Below, piece by piece: positions 1 to 6,126 of a DNA stretch of 6,707 nucleotides. Within the stretch, counting starts at the first letter, position 1, and every line of letters starts with the position of its first letter. The stretch covers positions 1-6,707 of the forward strand of contig JALSQD010000083.1 of NCBI GenBank assembly GCA_026985615.1. The letters run 5' to 3'. A program made the translations under genes and the position numbers. The notes under the pieces were generated by a model that ran no database searches, was not told where the DNA came from, and saw nothing but the letters and a program-made list of their open reading frames with translations. Origin of the DNA: Thermaceae bacterium (GTDB taxonomy: Bacteria > Deinococcota > Deinococci > Deinococcales > Marinithermaceae).

Positions 1-48
1 CTTCTTCGCTCCCCGCCATACCTCCCGGCCAACCGTAGTAAGCTGCAT
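1..48 (-). CDS. N-terminal 16 codons of an unidentified protein, running off the left edge
   Basis: An ATG at 48-46 on the minus strand opens a frame reading MQLTTVGREVWRGAKK that stays open to the window edge. The start is supported by a strong Shine-Dalgarno sequence, AGGAGG at 63-58, nine bases before the ATG. That spacing is normal, and nothing else in the area explains such a motif. The fragment is basic and has no recognisable domain or signal peptide, so I do not name a function. It is divergent from the lipoprotein-dxs unit across about 145 bp, which must hold promoters for both directions. An alternative ATG at 19-17 lies only one base after a GGGAGG and is less likely. A non-coding reading cannot be excluded with only 48 bases visible. 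Confidence 0.55.
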   Translation of the reverse strand, partial: MQLTTVGREVWRGAKK

Positions 49-50
49 CC

Positions 51-84
51 GTGGGGACCTCCTCTCTCCTGGAGTGGTCCCCAC
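51..84 (-). promoter_or_regulatory. 9-bp perfect inverted repeat overlapping the Shine-Dalgarno of the left-edge gene
   Basis: GTGGGGACC at 51-59 and GGTCCCCAC at 76-84 are perfect complements separated by 16 bases. In the minus-strand transcript this forms a GC-rich hairpin whose 3' arm ends two bases before the ATG. The last two bases of the AGGAGG (63-58) lie in that arm and the first four at the loop edge. A hairpin here would be expected to limit ribosome access. It lacks a T-run in either direction, so a terminator is unlikely. It could instead be a DNA operator for a dimeric repressor. Confidence 0.5.
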
Positions 85-103
85 ATTCTTATCGATTCGG
101 TCT

Positions 104-178
104 CACATGTGTCTGTCCGGGTTCAGCAGGGAGCGTGGCCGAACCCGTAGCGGGTCTGGGGGACGAACGCCCCTAGGG
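104..178. repeat. Small palindromes in the divergent intergenic region
   Basis: Three symmetric elements lie between the divergent genes. CACATGTG (104-111) is a perfect 8-bp palindrome. CGGGTTC (118-124) and GAACCCG (141-147) are a 7-bp inverted repeat with a 16-base spacer. CCCTAGGG (171-178) is a perfect palindrome that abuts the putative -10 of the lipoprotein gene. Their position suits operator sites, but short palindromes arise often by chance. I see no further gene in this gap. Confidence 0.25.
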
Positions 179-186
179 TATAAACT
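179..186 (+). promoter_or_regulatory. Putative -10 of a leaderless promoter for the lipoprotein-dxs unit
   Basis: TATAAACT at 179-186 stands out in GC-rich DNA. It contains TAAACT, which fits TANNNT and lies 7 bases before the ATG at 194; the overlapping TATAAA lies 9 bases before it. Transcription would start at or almost at the ATG, and no Shine-Dalgarno precedes that ATG. No convincing -35 hexamer is visible at the expected spacing. Confidence 0.5.
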
Positions 187-193
187 GATACGG

Positions 194-853
194 ATGAAGC
201 GCCTAGCCCTGCTTGCCCTGCTCGCACTCCTCGGCGCGTGCGCGCCGCAAGCGAACACGCCGGCCAACGAACCCTTCGCCCGAGTGCAGGAACCGGTGGC
301 CTTCTACCCCCACACCATCGGGCTCTACTGGGTCTATCTGCCACAAAACGACCCCCCCAACTACCCGCCTTTCCGCCTTAGCGTACTGGGGCCCGGTCAG
401 TGGGACGGGGAAGTGGCCACCCAGATGCGGTTCTCGGGGCGGGGGCAGGAGCGCATCTACTACCGCCGTTTCTCCGAGGCGGGCGTGGAGCTCCTGGGAT
501 TCAAGGAGCAGATCACACTTACCAAGGTGAGCTATGACCCGCCCATGCTCGAGTACCCCCCCGAAGACCTGCTGCGGCCGGGTTACCGCTGGGGAGGGCG
601 CAGCACCACCCAAAGCGTCTTTCAGCTGCCCAGCGGAAACATGGAGCAAGCTACCCTCATAATTGACTATACCTACGAGGTCAAGGGGATGAGCCGGGTG
701 GAGGTGCCGGCCGGCATCTTCGAGGCATACACGATCGAGCTCACCGTTTCGGACGACCACGGCAACAGCCTTGTTCAGGAAATCTGGTTCGTGCCCCACG
801 TGGGCGAGGTGCGCACCCGCGAAGGCCTGGTGCTCATCGAAACGAACTTCTAG
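194..853 (+). CDS. Unidentified lipoprotein, 219 aa
   Basis: The protein begins with a textbook lipoprotein signal peptide: M-K-R, a Leu/Ala-rich stretch, then lipobox L13-G14-A15-C16, so Cys16 should be lipidated and anchor about 204 residues on the outer face of a membrane. No transmembrane segment follows. The C-terminal part (about residues 161-219) has a beta-rich pattern, including VEVPAGIFEAY (169-179) and a downstream W-F-V-P-x-V-G-E-V stretch. That style is seen in several uncharacterised bacterial envelope proteins of DUF3108-like or TapB-like type; this is a resemblance of pattern, not an established assignment. The ATG at 194 was chosen because it starts the signal peptide; the same frame is open from 74 but would bury that peptide 40 residues in. 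dxs begins 9 bp after the stop, so the two are probably co-transcribed. The function is unknown, and a direct link to isoprenoid synthesis is not shown. Confidence 0.88.
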   Translation: MKRLALLALLALLGACAPQANTPANEPFARVQEPVAFYPHTIGLYWVYLPQNDPPNYPPFRLSVLGPGQWDGEVATQMRFSGRGQERIYYRRFSEAGVELLGFKEQITLTKVSYDPPMLEYPPEDLLRPGYRWGGRSTTQSVFQLPSGNMEQATLIIDYTYEVKGMSRVEVPAGIFEAYTIELTVSDDHGNSLVQEIWFVPHVGEVRTREGLVLIETNF

Positions 854-862
854 GGAGGCCCC

Positions 863-2722
863 ATGCTGCTTTCGCGCATCCACGGCCCCGAGGACCTCAA
901 GACCCTCTCCGAAGACGAACTCGAACAGCTTGCCGAGGAGCTTCGCAGCGAGATCATCCGCGTGACCGCCGAGACCGGCGGCCACCTGGCCAGCAGCCTG
1001 GGTGCGGTGGAGCTGATCGTGGCGCTGCACCGCGTATTCGACTCGCCGCGCGACCGCATCCTCTTCGACGTTGGCCATCAGGCCTACGCCCACAAGCTGC
1101 TCACCGGCCGCCAGGACCGCTTCCACACCTTGCGCCAGGAAGGCGGACTCTCGGGCTTTACCAAGGTGAGCGAGTCGGAGCACGACGCCATTACCGTCGG
1201 TCACGCCTCGACCAGCCTGGCCAACGCTTTGGGAATGGCGGTCGCCCGCGATCTACAAAACGAAAACTACAAGATCGTCGCCGTAATCGGCGACGGAGCG
1301 CTCACCGGGGGCATGGCCTTGGCCGCGCTCAACAAGATCGGCGAGATGGGCAAGGACATGCTTATCATCCTCAACGACAACGAGATGTCCATCAGCCCCA
1401 ACGTGGGTGCCCTCGCCGGGTACTTTAAGAGCTTACAAGTGCAGAAATGGGTCCAGGACGCGGAAAAACTAGGAAAGGGCTTCCTCGAGCGCATCTCGCC
1501 ACGGCTCTACGAGCTGGCAGACCGCGCCAAGGAAGCCACCAAGATGATCCTCCACCAGGAAAACCCGTTTTATGCCTGGAACCTACGCTACGTCGGCCCG
1601 GTAGACGGGCACGACCTCAAGGGGCTCATCTACCTGCTGGGCAGGCTGAAGGACCTATCTGGCCCCACCTTGCTGCACATCGTCACCAAGAAGGGTAAGG
1701 GCTACAAGGTGGCCGAGGACGACCCCACCCACTGGCACGGCGCCAGCCCCTTCAACCCCGAGGCCCCCACCAAGAAGACGGGTAGCTATACCTGGTCGCT
1801 CGCCTTTGGCGACGCCGTCACCGAGCTGGCAGAGCACGAGGAGAAGCTGGTGGTGCTCACCCCGGCGATGCGCGAGGGCTCCGGGCTGGTGCGCTACGCC
1901 CAGACCTGGCCCGAACGCTATCTGGACGTGGGCATCGCCGAGGACGTGGCCGTAACCACCGCCGCGGGCTTGGCGCTGGCGGGGATGAAGCCGGTGGTGG
2001 CCATCTACTCGACCTTCCTGCAACGGGCCGTCGATCAGGTGATCCACGACGTGGCCATCGAAAAGCTGAACATCGTCTTCGCCATCGACCGCGCCGGGCT
2101 GGTGGGCGCCGACGGTCCCACCCACCACGGCGTCTTCGACCTGGCGCTCTTACGCACCGTGCCGAACATGCAGATCGCCGCACCCAAAGACGCGCTCGAG
2201 CTCCGGGCTATGCTCACCGCCGCGCTCGAACAGGACGGCCCAGTGGCGCTGCGCTGGCCGCGCGGCGGCGTGGAGCCCGCGCCCGAAGGGGCCTGGCCCG
2301 AATGCGCCTGGGGCCGCTGGGAGATCCTGAAGCCTGGAAGCGAGGTCTACCTGCTCGCCTTCGGTAAGACGCTGGGCTACGCGCTGGAGGCAGCCGCCAA
2401 CGACCCGCGGGTGGGCGTGGTGAACGCCCGCTTTCTCAAGCCGCTGGACCGCGAGACGCTGGCGGAGCTGGCAGCCGACCACGCACTCGTGACGGTTGAG
2501 GACCACCAGCTCGCCGGTGGGTTTGGCTCGGCGGTGCTCGAGGCCCTGGAAGAGCTGGGCCTCCGCCCCGAGGTGCGCCGCCTGGGGCTGCCCGACCGCT
2601 TCACCGACCAGGGCAAGATCGAAAGCCTGCACGCAAAGGCCGGCATCAACGCAGCGGGCATCCGCCGGGCACTGGCCGAGCTGGGCGTGACCGTGGGCGC
2701 TTCGACCTCGCGCGCGGGCTAG
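863..2722 (+). CDS. dxs: 1-deoxy-D-xylulose-5-phosphate synthase
   Basis: Dxs condenses pyruvate and glyceraldehyde 3-phosphate to 1-deoxy-D-xylulose 5-phosphate with loss of CO2. It is the thiamine-diphosphate-dependent first step of the MEP pathway and acts in the cytoplasm as a homodimer. The 619-residue length matches the family (E. coli about 620). The ThDP/Mg motif G143-D144-G145 runs to N157, followed by N171-D172-N173-E174 and S176-I-S. Other expected residues are H41 (GGHLASS), H292, catalytic E360 (GIAE), the D409-R410 to H421-H422 loop (GADGPTHHG) and R467 (PRGG). The C-terminal transketolase domain spans about 490-606. Residues after E360 are D-V rather than the Q-H of E. coli, as I recall for Deinococcus Dxs too. 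GGGAGG at 853-858, starting on the last base of the lipoprotein stop codon, is the likely ribosome site, 4 bases from the ATG. The TAG stop shares CTAG with the recF stop on the other strand. Confidence 0.97.
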   Translation: MLLSRIHGPEDLKTLSEDELEQLAEELRSEIIRVTAETGGHLASSLGAVELIVALHRVFDSPRDRILFDVGHQAYAHKLLTGRQDRFHTLRQEGGLSGFTKVSESEHDAITVGHASTSLANALGMAVARDLQNENYKIVAVIGDGALTGGMALAALNKIGEMGKDMLIILNDNEMSISPNVGALAGYFKSLQVQKWVQDAEKLGKGFLERISPRLYELADRAKEATKMILHQENPFYAWNLRYVGPVDGHDLKGLIYLLGRLKDLSGPTLLHIVTKKGKGYKVAEDDPTHWHGASPFNPEAPTKKTGSYTWSLAFGDAVTELAEHEEKLVVLTPAMREGSGLVRYAQTWPERYLDVGIAEDVAVTTAAGLALAGMKPVVAIYSTFLQRAVDQVIHDVAIEKLNIVFAIDRAGLVGADGPTHHGVFDLALLRTVPNMQIAAPKDALELRAMLTAALEQDGPVALRWPRGGVEPAPEGAWPECAWGRWEILKPGSEVYLLAFGKTLGYALEAAANDPRVGVVNARFLKPLDRETLAELAADHALVTVEDHQLAGGFGSAVLEALEELGLRPEVRRLGLPDRFTDQGKIESLHAKAGINAAGIRRALAELGVTVGASTSRAG

Positions 2723-3753
2723 CCCTCGAGATTCCAGACCCCGGCCTCGATGCGCAGCGTGCGCGTCCAACCTTCAGGGGCGTGGGTGCCGCTGAGCACC
2801 GCCTGTGGCAGCCCGCTGGCATAGGCCAGGAGCGCCGCCTGGCGGCGGGCGTCGAGCTCGGCGGAGAAGTCGTCCACCAGCAAGAGCGGCGGCTCGCCGT
2901 GGTGCTCGGCCAAAAGCCGGTGCTCGGCCAGCCGCAGCGCCAGCGCCACGCTGCGAGCCTCGCCGCGGCTGGCGAACTTTACCGCGTCGAGGCCGCCGAG
3001 GAGCAGGCGCACGTCGTCGCGGTGAGGGCCCACTAAGGTCACGCCGCGCTCCAGCTCTTCCTGCAGGTTGTCCTCCAGCTTGGCGGCCAGCTCCTCAGGG
3101 GCGGCGGTTTCGCGCAGCTGCAGCTCGAGCGGCGCGGCGTCGAGCTCGCGGTAGGCCTCGGCCGCCAGCGGGGCCAGGCGCTCGAGGATGCGCCGCCGCC
3201 AGTGGAGCACCTGCTCGCCGTAGCCGGCCAGCCGCTCGTTCCAGACCCCGAGGCCGCGGGGGCGGGTCTTGAGGGCGGCGTTGCGCTGGCGCAGCGTCTT
3301 CTCGTAGGCCGAGAGCAGCGCCCGGTAGCGGGGGGAGAAGCGCATCAGCGCCTGGTCGAGCCAGCGCCGCCGCTCCTCGGGACCGCCGCGCACCAGGGCG
3401 ATGTCCTCGGGGCGGATCCAGACCGCCCCGGCGTACTCGGCCAGCTCGCGCAGGCTCGCCGGGGCCTCGTTGAGGCGGGTCTCGCGCCCGCCGCGGCCGA
3501 AGCGCTGCTCAAAGCGCACCACCCCCAGCTGGGTCTCCACCTCGGCGAACAGCCGCGCCTCGGCCTCGCCGAAGCGCACCCGGTCGGCCAGCGCGCCCCG
3601 CACCTCGCCGCCCAGGGCCAGGAAGATGGCCTCGAGCAGGTTGGTCTTGCCGCTGGCGTTGGGGCCCACCAGCGCCAGCGGCCCCAGCGGCAGCACCAGC
3701 TCGAGGCTCGTCAGGTTGCGAAAGTTTTGCTGGCGCAGCCGGATGAGGATCAT
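2719..3753 (-). CDS. recF: DNA replication and repair ATPase RecF
   Basis: RecF is an SMC-like ABC ATPase that recognises single-strand gaps and, with RecO and RecR, helps load RecA. The protein has 344 residues, slightly short against the usual 350-370 but, as I recall, near Thermus RecF. The Walker A loop is G30-P-N-A-S-G-K36-T37-N38; Ala33 sits where many RecF proteins have Gly (GxNGxGKTN). The family motif G242-P-H-R-D-D247 is present. The ABC signature is S262-R-G-E265 and Walker B is L290-L-L-V-D294-D295, followed by D-loop residues S-A-E-L-D301. No Shine-Dalgarno precedes the ATG. Its start overlaps the TGA of the upstream macrodomain gene (ATGA, 3753-3750), so translation is probably coupled and transcription probably starts before that gene. 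The 3' end meets the dxs stop with no space for a separate terminator. Confidence 0.96.
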   Translation of the reverse strand: MILIRLRQQNFRNLTSLELVLPLGPLALVGPNASGKTNLLEAIFLALGGEVRGALADRVRFGEAEARLFAEVETQLGVVRFEQRFGRGGRETRLNEAPASLRELAEYAGAVWIRPEDIALVRGGPEERRRWLDQALMRFSPRYRALLSAYEKTLRQRNAALKTRPRGLGVWNERLAGYGEQVLHWRRRILERLAPLAAEAYRELDAAPLELQLRETAAPEELAAKLEDNLQEELERGVTLVGPHRDDVRLLLGGLDAVKFASRGEARSVALALRLAEHRLLAEHHGEPPLLLVDDFSAELDARRQAALLAYASGLPQAVLSGTHAPEGWTRTLRIEAGVWNLEG

Positions 3754-4229
3754 AGGGCGCGGCGGATCGCTTCTACGTCGGCGTCGGTGTAGCCGTAGAG
3801 CGTGACCTCGAGGTCGTCGGGGGCGTTCTTAAACTCTTCTATCATGATGCGGGCCACCTTTTCGGGGTCGAGGCCGCCCACGCCGGTGCCGAGCAGCGGA
3901 AAGGCGACTGTCTCCAGCCCCAGCTCGCGCGCCCTGGCCAGGGCCGCTTCGGTGGCGCGGCGGACCGAGTCGTAGCTGGCCGGCTCCGAGCCCAGGACTG
4001 CGGCGTGAATGACGTAACGCACCGGCAGCCGCCCCGCGCCCGTGACCGCCGCCTCGCCCACGCGGATGGGGCCGTGGCGGTCGCATTCTTCCTGGATCTC
4101 GGGCCCGCCCTTCTTGCGAATCGCCCCGGCCACGCCGGAGCCGAGGATCAACCGGTCGTTGGCGGCGTTGACGATGGCGTCGCCCTCGAACGTGGTGATG
4201 TCCCCCTTGGCTATACGCAAAAGCGCCAC
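3750..4229 (-). CDS. Macrodomain protein (ADP-ribose binding / Appr-1''-p processing type)
   Basis: A single-domain macro protein of 159 residues. It shows the hallmarks G9-D10-I11 (adenine contact), V20-N21-A-A-N24 (N24 near the distal ribose), G30-S-G-V-A-G-A-I37 (loop 1, usually GGGVxGAI, here with Ser31), the E47-E48-C49 helix, R71-Y-V-I-H75, and the phosphate loop G114-T-G-V-G-G119. Bacterial proteins of this form bind ADP-ribose and related nucleotides, and some remove ADP-ribose from proteins, nucleic acids or O-acetyl-ADP-ribose. Which reaction applies here cannot be read from sequence. It uses a GTG start with no Shine-Dalgarno; a TAGAAT hexamer 6 bases upstream suggests a leaderless message. 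Its TGA overlaps the recF ATG, pointing to one transcript and a possible link to DNA repair. No DarT-like toxin partner is visible nearby. Confidence 0.92.
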   Translation of the reverse strand: MALLRIAKGDITTFEGDAIVNAANDRLILGSGVAGAIRKKGGPEIQEECDRHGPIRVGEAAVTGAGRLPVRYVIHAAVLGSEPASYDSVRRATEAALARARELGLETVAFPLLGTGVGGLDPEKVARIMIEEFKNAPDDLEVTLYGYTDADVEAIRRAL

Positions 4230-4235
4230 GTCCCC

Positions 4236-4241
4236 ATTCTA
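4236..4241 (-). promoter_or_regulatory. Putative -10 (TAGAAT) of a leaderless promoter for the macrodomain-recF unit
   Basis: Read on the minus strand, TAGAAT (5 of 6 to TATAAT) lies exactly 6 bases before the GTG start at 4229, so the transcript would begin at about the start codon. No TTGACA-like -35 is apparent. It is mirrored by the dciA -10 at 4253-4258. Confidence 0.5.
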
Positions 4242-4252
4242 GCCCCGCCTGC

Positions 4253-4258
4253 TAGCAT
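4253..4258 (+). promoter_or_regulatory. Putative -10 (TAGCAT) of a leaderless promoter for dciA
   Basis: TAGCAT fits TANNNT and lies 6 bases before the dciA GTG at 4265. GGAGG at 4259-4263 is only one base from the GTG, too close for a normal Shine-Dalgarno interaction, which favours a leaderless start. The -35 region would lie across the opposite promoter and is not recognisable. Confidence 0.45.
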
Positions 4259-4264
4259 GGAGGC

Positions 4265-5077
4265 GTGAGCGAAAACCGCGCCGGCGAGCTTTTGGGCCAG
4301 CTCCTCAAGCGTTACAAGCTCGAGGCCGGGCTGCGTCGCGGTCGGGTGCTGGCGCTGTGGCCCGAGATCGCGGGCGAGATGCTGGCGCGGCTCACCGAGC
4401 CACTCAAGCTCGAGCGCGGTGAGCTTTTGGTGCGGGTCGAAAACGCGGCGCTGGCGCACCAGCTCACCTACCAGCGCGAGGAGTTCGTTCGCCGTTACGC
4501 CAGCCGACTGGGCAAAGGGGTGGTGACCAACGTGCGCTTCGTCACCGGGCGTCCGCGCGAGGACGCGGCCGGTCGGCAGGATACGCCGCCGCGGCCCGAG
4601 CCGGTGGCGCTACCGCTGGAACTCGCCCGCAAGCTCGAGCGCTGGAAGCAGGCCGTGCCCGAGGAGCTGCAGGATGCGGTAGAGCGCGCCGGCCGCGCCG
4701 TGCTCACGGCGCAGGCGCGCGCGGAGGGCAAGACCTGCCCCATCTGCGGCCGTGTTGGCGACGACGCGCCCTGCAGCTTTTGCGCGACGCTGCTCGAAGA
4801 CCCGCTGGTGGAGCGGGCCGCCCGCCGGCTCGAGCTCGAGCCCGAGGCCGAGCCGCTCGAAGGCGACCTGCTCGCCGCCGCCCGCTGGCTCGCCGCCGAG
4901 CGCCTGCGCGCCAAGATCGAGGACCTGGCGCCGCGCGCGGTCCACGAACCCGAGCTCCAGCCCCTGCTCACCGACCTGGTGGGGCGCTTTGCCCGCCTGC
5001 CCGTCGCCGACAACACCCCCGAAGCGCGGCTCGAGCGCCTCTCGCCCGCGGCGCGCTCGCTGGCGACAAACCGCTAG
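4265..5077 (+). CDS. dciA: DciA-family (DUF721) replicative helicase-loading protein with internal zinc-finger motif
   Basis: The first ~95 residues match the DUF721/DciA fold: a leading helix with L-G-Q-L-L-K-R-Y (10-17), then L-W-P-E-I-A-G (31-37), the K-L-E-R-G-E-L-L-V-R-V (48-58) strands, and A-L-A-H-Q-L-T-Y-Q-R-E-E (62-73). DciA proteins bind the replicative helicase DnaB and are needed for its loading in bacteria that lack DnaC or DnaI. At 270 residues this one is longer than the ~150-190 I know for many homologues. The extra part has a Pro-rich linker (about 100-118), a helical region, a four-cysteine motif C158-P-I-C161-x8-C170-S-F-C173, and a Leu/Glu/Arg-rich helical tail to 270. The motif should bind zinc. 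The GTG start is set by the DUF721 N-terminus and the adjacent -10. It is divergent from macrodomain-recF. Confidence 0.87.
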   Translation: MSENRAGELLGQLLKRYKLEAGLRRGRVLALWPEIAGEMLARLTEPLKLERGELLVRVENAALAHQLTYQREEFVRRYASRLGKGVVTNVRFVTGRPREDAAGRQDTPPRPEPVALPLELARKLERWKQAVPEELQDAVERAGRAVLTAQARAEGKTCPICGRVGDDAPCSFCATLLEDPLVERAARRLELEPEAEPLEGDLLAAARWLAAERLRAKIEDLAPRAVHEPELQPLLTDLVGRFARLPVADNTPEARLERLSPAARSLATNR

Positions 5078-5083
5078 CCCCGG

Positions 5084-5089
5084 TATCCT
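5084..5089 (+). promoter_or_regulatory. Weak candidate -10 for ilvE
   Basis: TATCCT lies just after the dciA stop and 38 bases before the ilvE ATG, leaving a leader of about 30 bases that would include the AAGGAGG. GCGACA at 5063-5068 is a possible but poorly spaced -35. Co-transcription from dciA is equally possible. Confidence 0.3.
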
Positions 5090-5127
5090 GGAAACAAGAC
5101 GCCGCACGAGCGGCCAAGGAGGTGTTC

Positions 5128-6069
5128 ATGGGAAAAGGCGGTGACACCCGCATCCAGGCTGGGAAGATCTGGCTCAACGGCGAGCTGGTGCCGCAGGAAG
5201 AGGCCAAGGTGAGCGTGCTCGCCCACGCGCTCCACTACGGCACCAGCGTCTTCGAGGGCATCCGCGCTTACGAAACCGACGAGGGGCCGGCCATCTTCCG
5301 GCTAGAGGAGCACGTCGAGCGCCTCTTCCACTCCGCCAAGATCCTCCGGCTCGAGATCCCCTACAGCCCCGAGGAGATCAGCCAGGCCATCGTCGAGACC
5401 GTGCGCACCAACGGCTGGAAGTCGTGCTACATCCGGCCGCTCGCTTGGTTTGGCGCCACCTCGCTGGGCGTCAACCCGCTGCCCAACAACCCCGCCGACG
5501 TGATGATCGCCACCTGGGAGTGGGGCGCCTACCTGGGCGAGGACGCGGTGCGCAAGGGCGCCAAGCTGGTCACCAGCTCCTGGCGCCGCTTCCCCGGCGA
5601 CGTGATGCCCGGCAAGGCCAAGGCCGGCGGCAACTATGTAAACAGCGCCCTGGCCAAGATGGACGCGCTGGCCGCGGGGGCCGACGAGGCGCTCTTGCTC
5701 GACAAGGAGGGCTTCGTCGCCGAGGGCTCGGGCGAGAACCTCTTCTTCGTCAAGAACGGCGTCATCCACGCGATCGAGCACTCGGTCAACCTGCCCGGCA
5801 TCACCCGCGACTCGGTCATCGAGATCGCCGAGGACCTGGGTTTCACCGTCAAGGAGGCCTACCGCGTCACCCGCGAGACCCTCTTTACCGCCGACGAGGT
5901 CTTCATGACCGGCACCGCCGCCGAGGTGACCCCGGTCTCGATGATCGACCACCGGCCCATCGGCTCAGGCAGCGCGGGCGAGATCACCATGCAGCTGCGC
6001 AAGGTCTACCTCGAAGCGGTCACCGGCAAGCGGCCCGAGTACCGCAAGTGGCTGACGTTCGTGAAGTAA
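5128..6069 (+). CDS. ilvE: Branched-chain amino acid aminotransferase
   Basis: IlvE interconverts leucine, isoleucine and valine with their 2-oxo acids, using glutamate/2-oxoglutarate and pyridoxal phosphate, in the cytoplasm. The 313-residue length is typical of fold-type IV transaminases (E. coli about 309). The N-terminal block A-L-H-Y-G-T-S-V-F-E-G-I-R (34-46), R65 in the H-V-E-R-L phosphate-site helix, catalytic K165 in K-A-G-G-N-Y (165-170), E199 in A-E-G-S-G-E-N-L-F and the T-G-T-A-A-E-V-T-P-V phosphate loop (261-270) are all in place. The H-Y-G...F-E-G-I-R block favours branched-chain rather than D-amino-acid or lyase relatives. The start at 5128 has a strong Shine-Dalgarno, AAGGAGG at 5116-5122, five bases upstream; the frame is open further upstream but only as a shadow of dciA. 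It lies 50 bp after dciA and ends in a clear terminator. Confidence 0.97.
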   Translation: MGKGGDTRIQAGKIWLNGELVPQEEAKVSVLAHALHYGTSVFEGIRAYETDEGPAIFRLEEHVERLFHSAKILRLEIPYSPEEISQAIVETVRTNGWKSCYIRPLAWFGATSLGVNPLPNNPADVMIATWEWGAYLGEDAVRKGAKLVTSSWRRFPGDVMPGKAKAGGNYVNSALAKMDALAAGADEALLLDKEGFVAEGSGENLFFVKNGVIHAIEHSVNLPGITRDSVIEIAEDLGFTVKEAYRVTRETLFTADEVFMTGTAAEVTPVSMIDHRPIGSGSAGEITMQLRKVYLEAVTGKRPEYRKWLTFVK

Positions 6070-6088
6070 CGCCCCCGTAGTTCCGATC

Positions 6089-6116
6089 AGCCCCGCCGTT
6101 AAGGCGGGGTTTTCTT
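6089..6116 (+). terminator. Rho-independent terminator after ilvE
   Basis: CCCCGCC (6091-6097) and GGCGGGG (6103-6109) form a perfect 7-bp stem with a GTTAA loop, extendable by A6089-T6111 around a G-T wobble. TTTTCTT (6110-6116) follows directly. It lies 20 bp after the ilvE stop and separates ilvE from the AbrB/PIN module. Confidence 0.93.
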
Positions 6117-6126
6117 GAGGATTTAA

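Larger units (their letters stand above)
4227..4267. repeat. Imperfect inverted repeat (17+7+17 bp) spanning the divergent starts
   Basis: Minus-strand GCTAGAATGGGGACGTG (4243-4227) and plus-strand GCTAGCATGGAGGCGTG (4251-4267) match at 14 of 17 positions, with a 7-bp spacer at 4244-4250. Each arm contains a TANNNT hexamer, a 6-base gap and a GTG start codon. The arms could be two copies of one promoter form, an operator read by a dimer, or both. Confidence 0.75.

Noticed and set aside
51..84. Intrinsic terminator on the plus strand
   Set aside because: There is no T-run after the stem and the gene to the left points away, so nothing needs terminating in that direction.
74..193. Upstream extension of the lipoprotein frame to an ATG at 74
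   Set aside because: It would bury a perfect signal peptide and lipobox 40 residues inside the protein; the extension is Arg/Gly/Ser-rich and overlaps the hairpin and promoter region.
203..1204. Long minus-strand open frame opposite the lipoprotein and dxs
   Set aside because: Its product is a low-information antisense reading of two well-supported genes, a common artefact in high-GC DNA; no domain or ribosome site.
3750..4229. DarG antitoxin of a DarTG system
   Set aside because: The protein is a lone macrodomain without the longer DarG architecture, and there is no DarT-like toxin gene beside it.
4211..4459. Minus-strand open frame across the dciA start
   Set aside because: It is antisense to the conserved DUF721 region and crosses the divergent promoter; no family resemblance.
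2719..5077. Chromosomal origin near recF and dciA
   Set aside because: No dnaA, dnaN or gyrB is present and I saw no TTATCCACA-type DnaA boxes or AT-rich unwinding region.
4780..5127. Extension of the ilvE frame upstream by 116 codons
   Set aside because: The added part is Arg/Ala/Pro-rich and lies over dciA in another frame; the ATG at 5128 has a strong Shine-Dalgarno and fits the family length.
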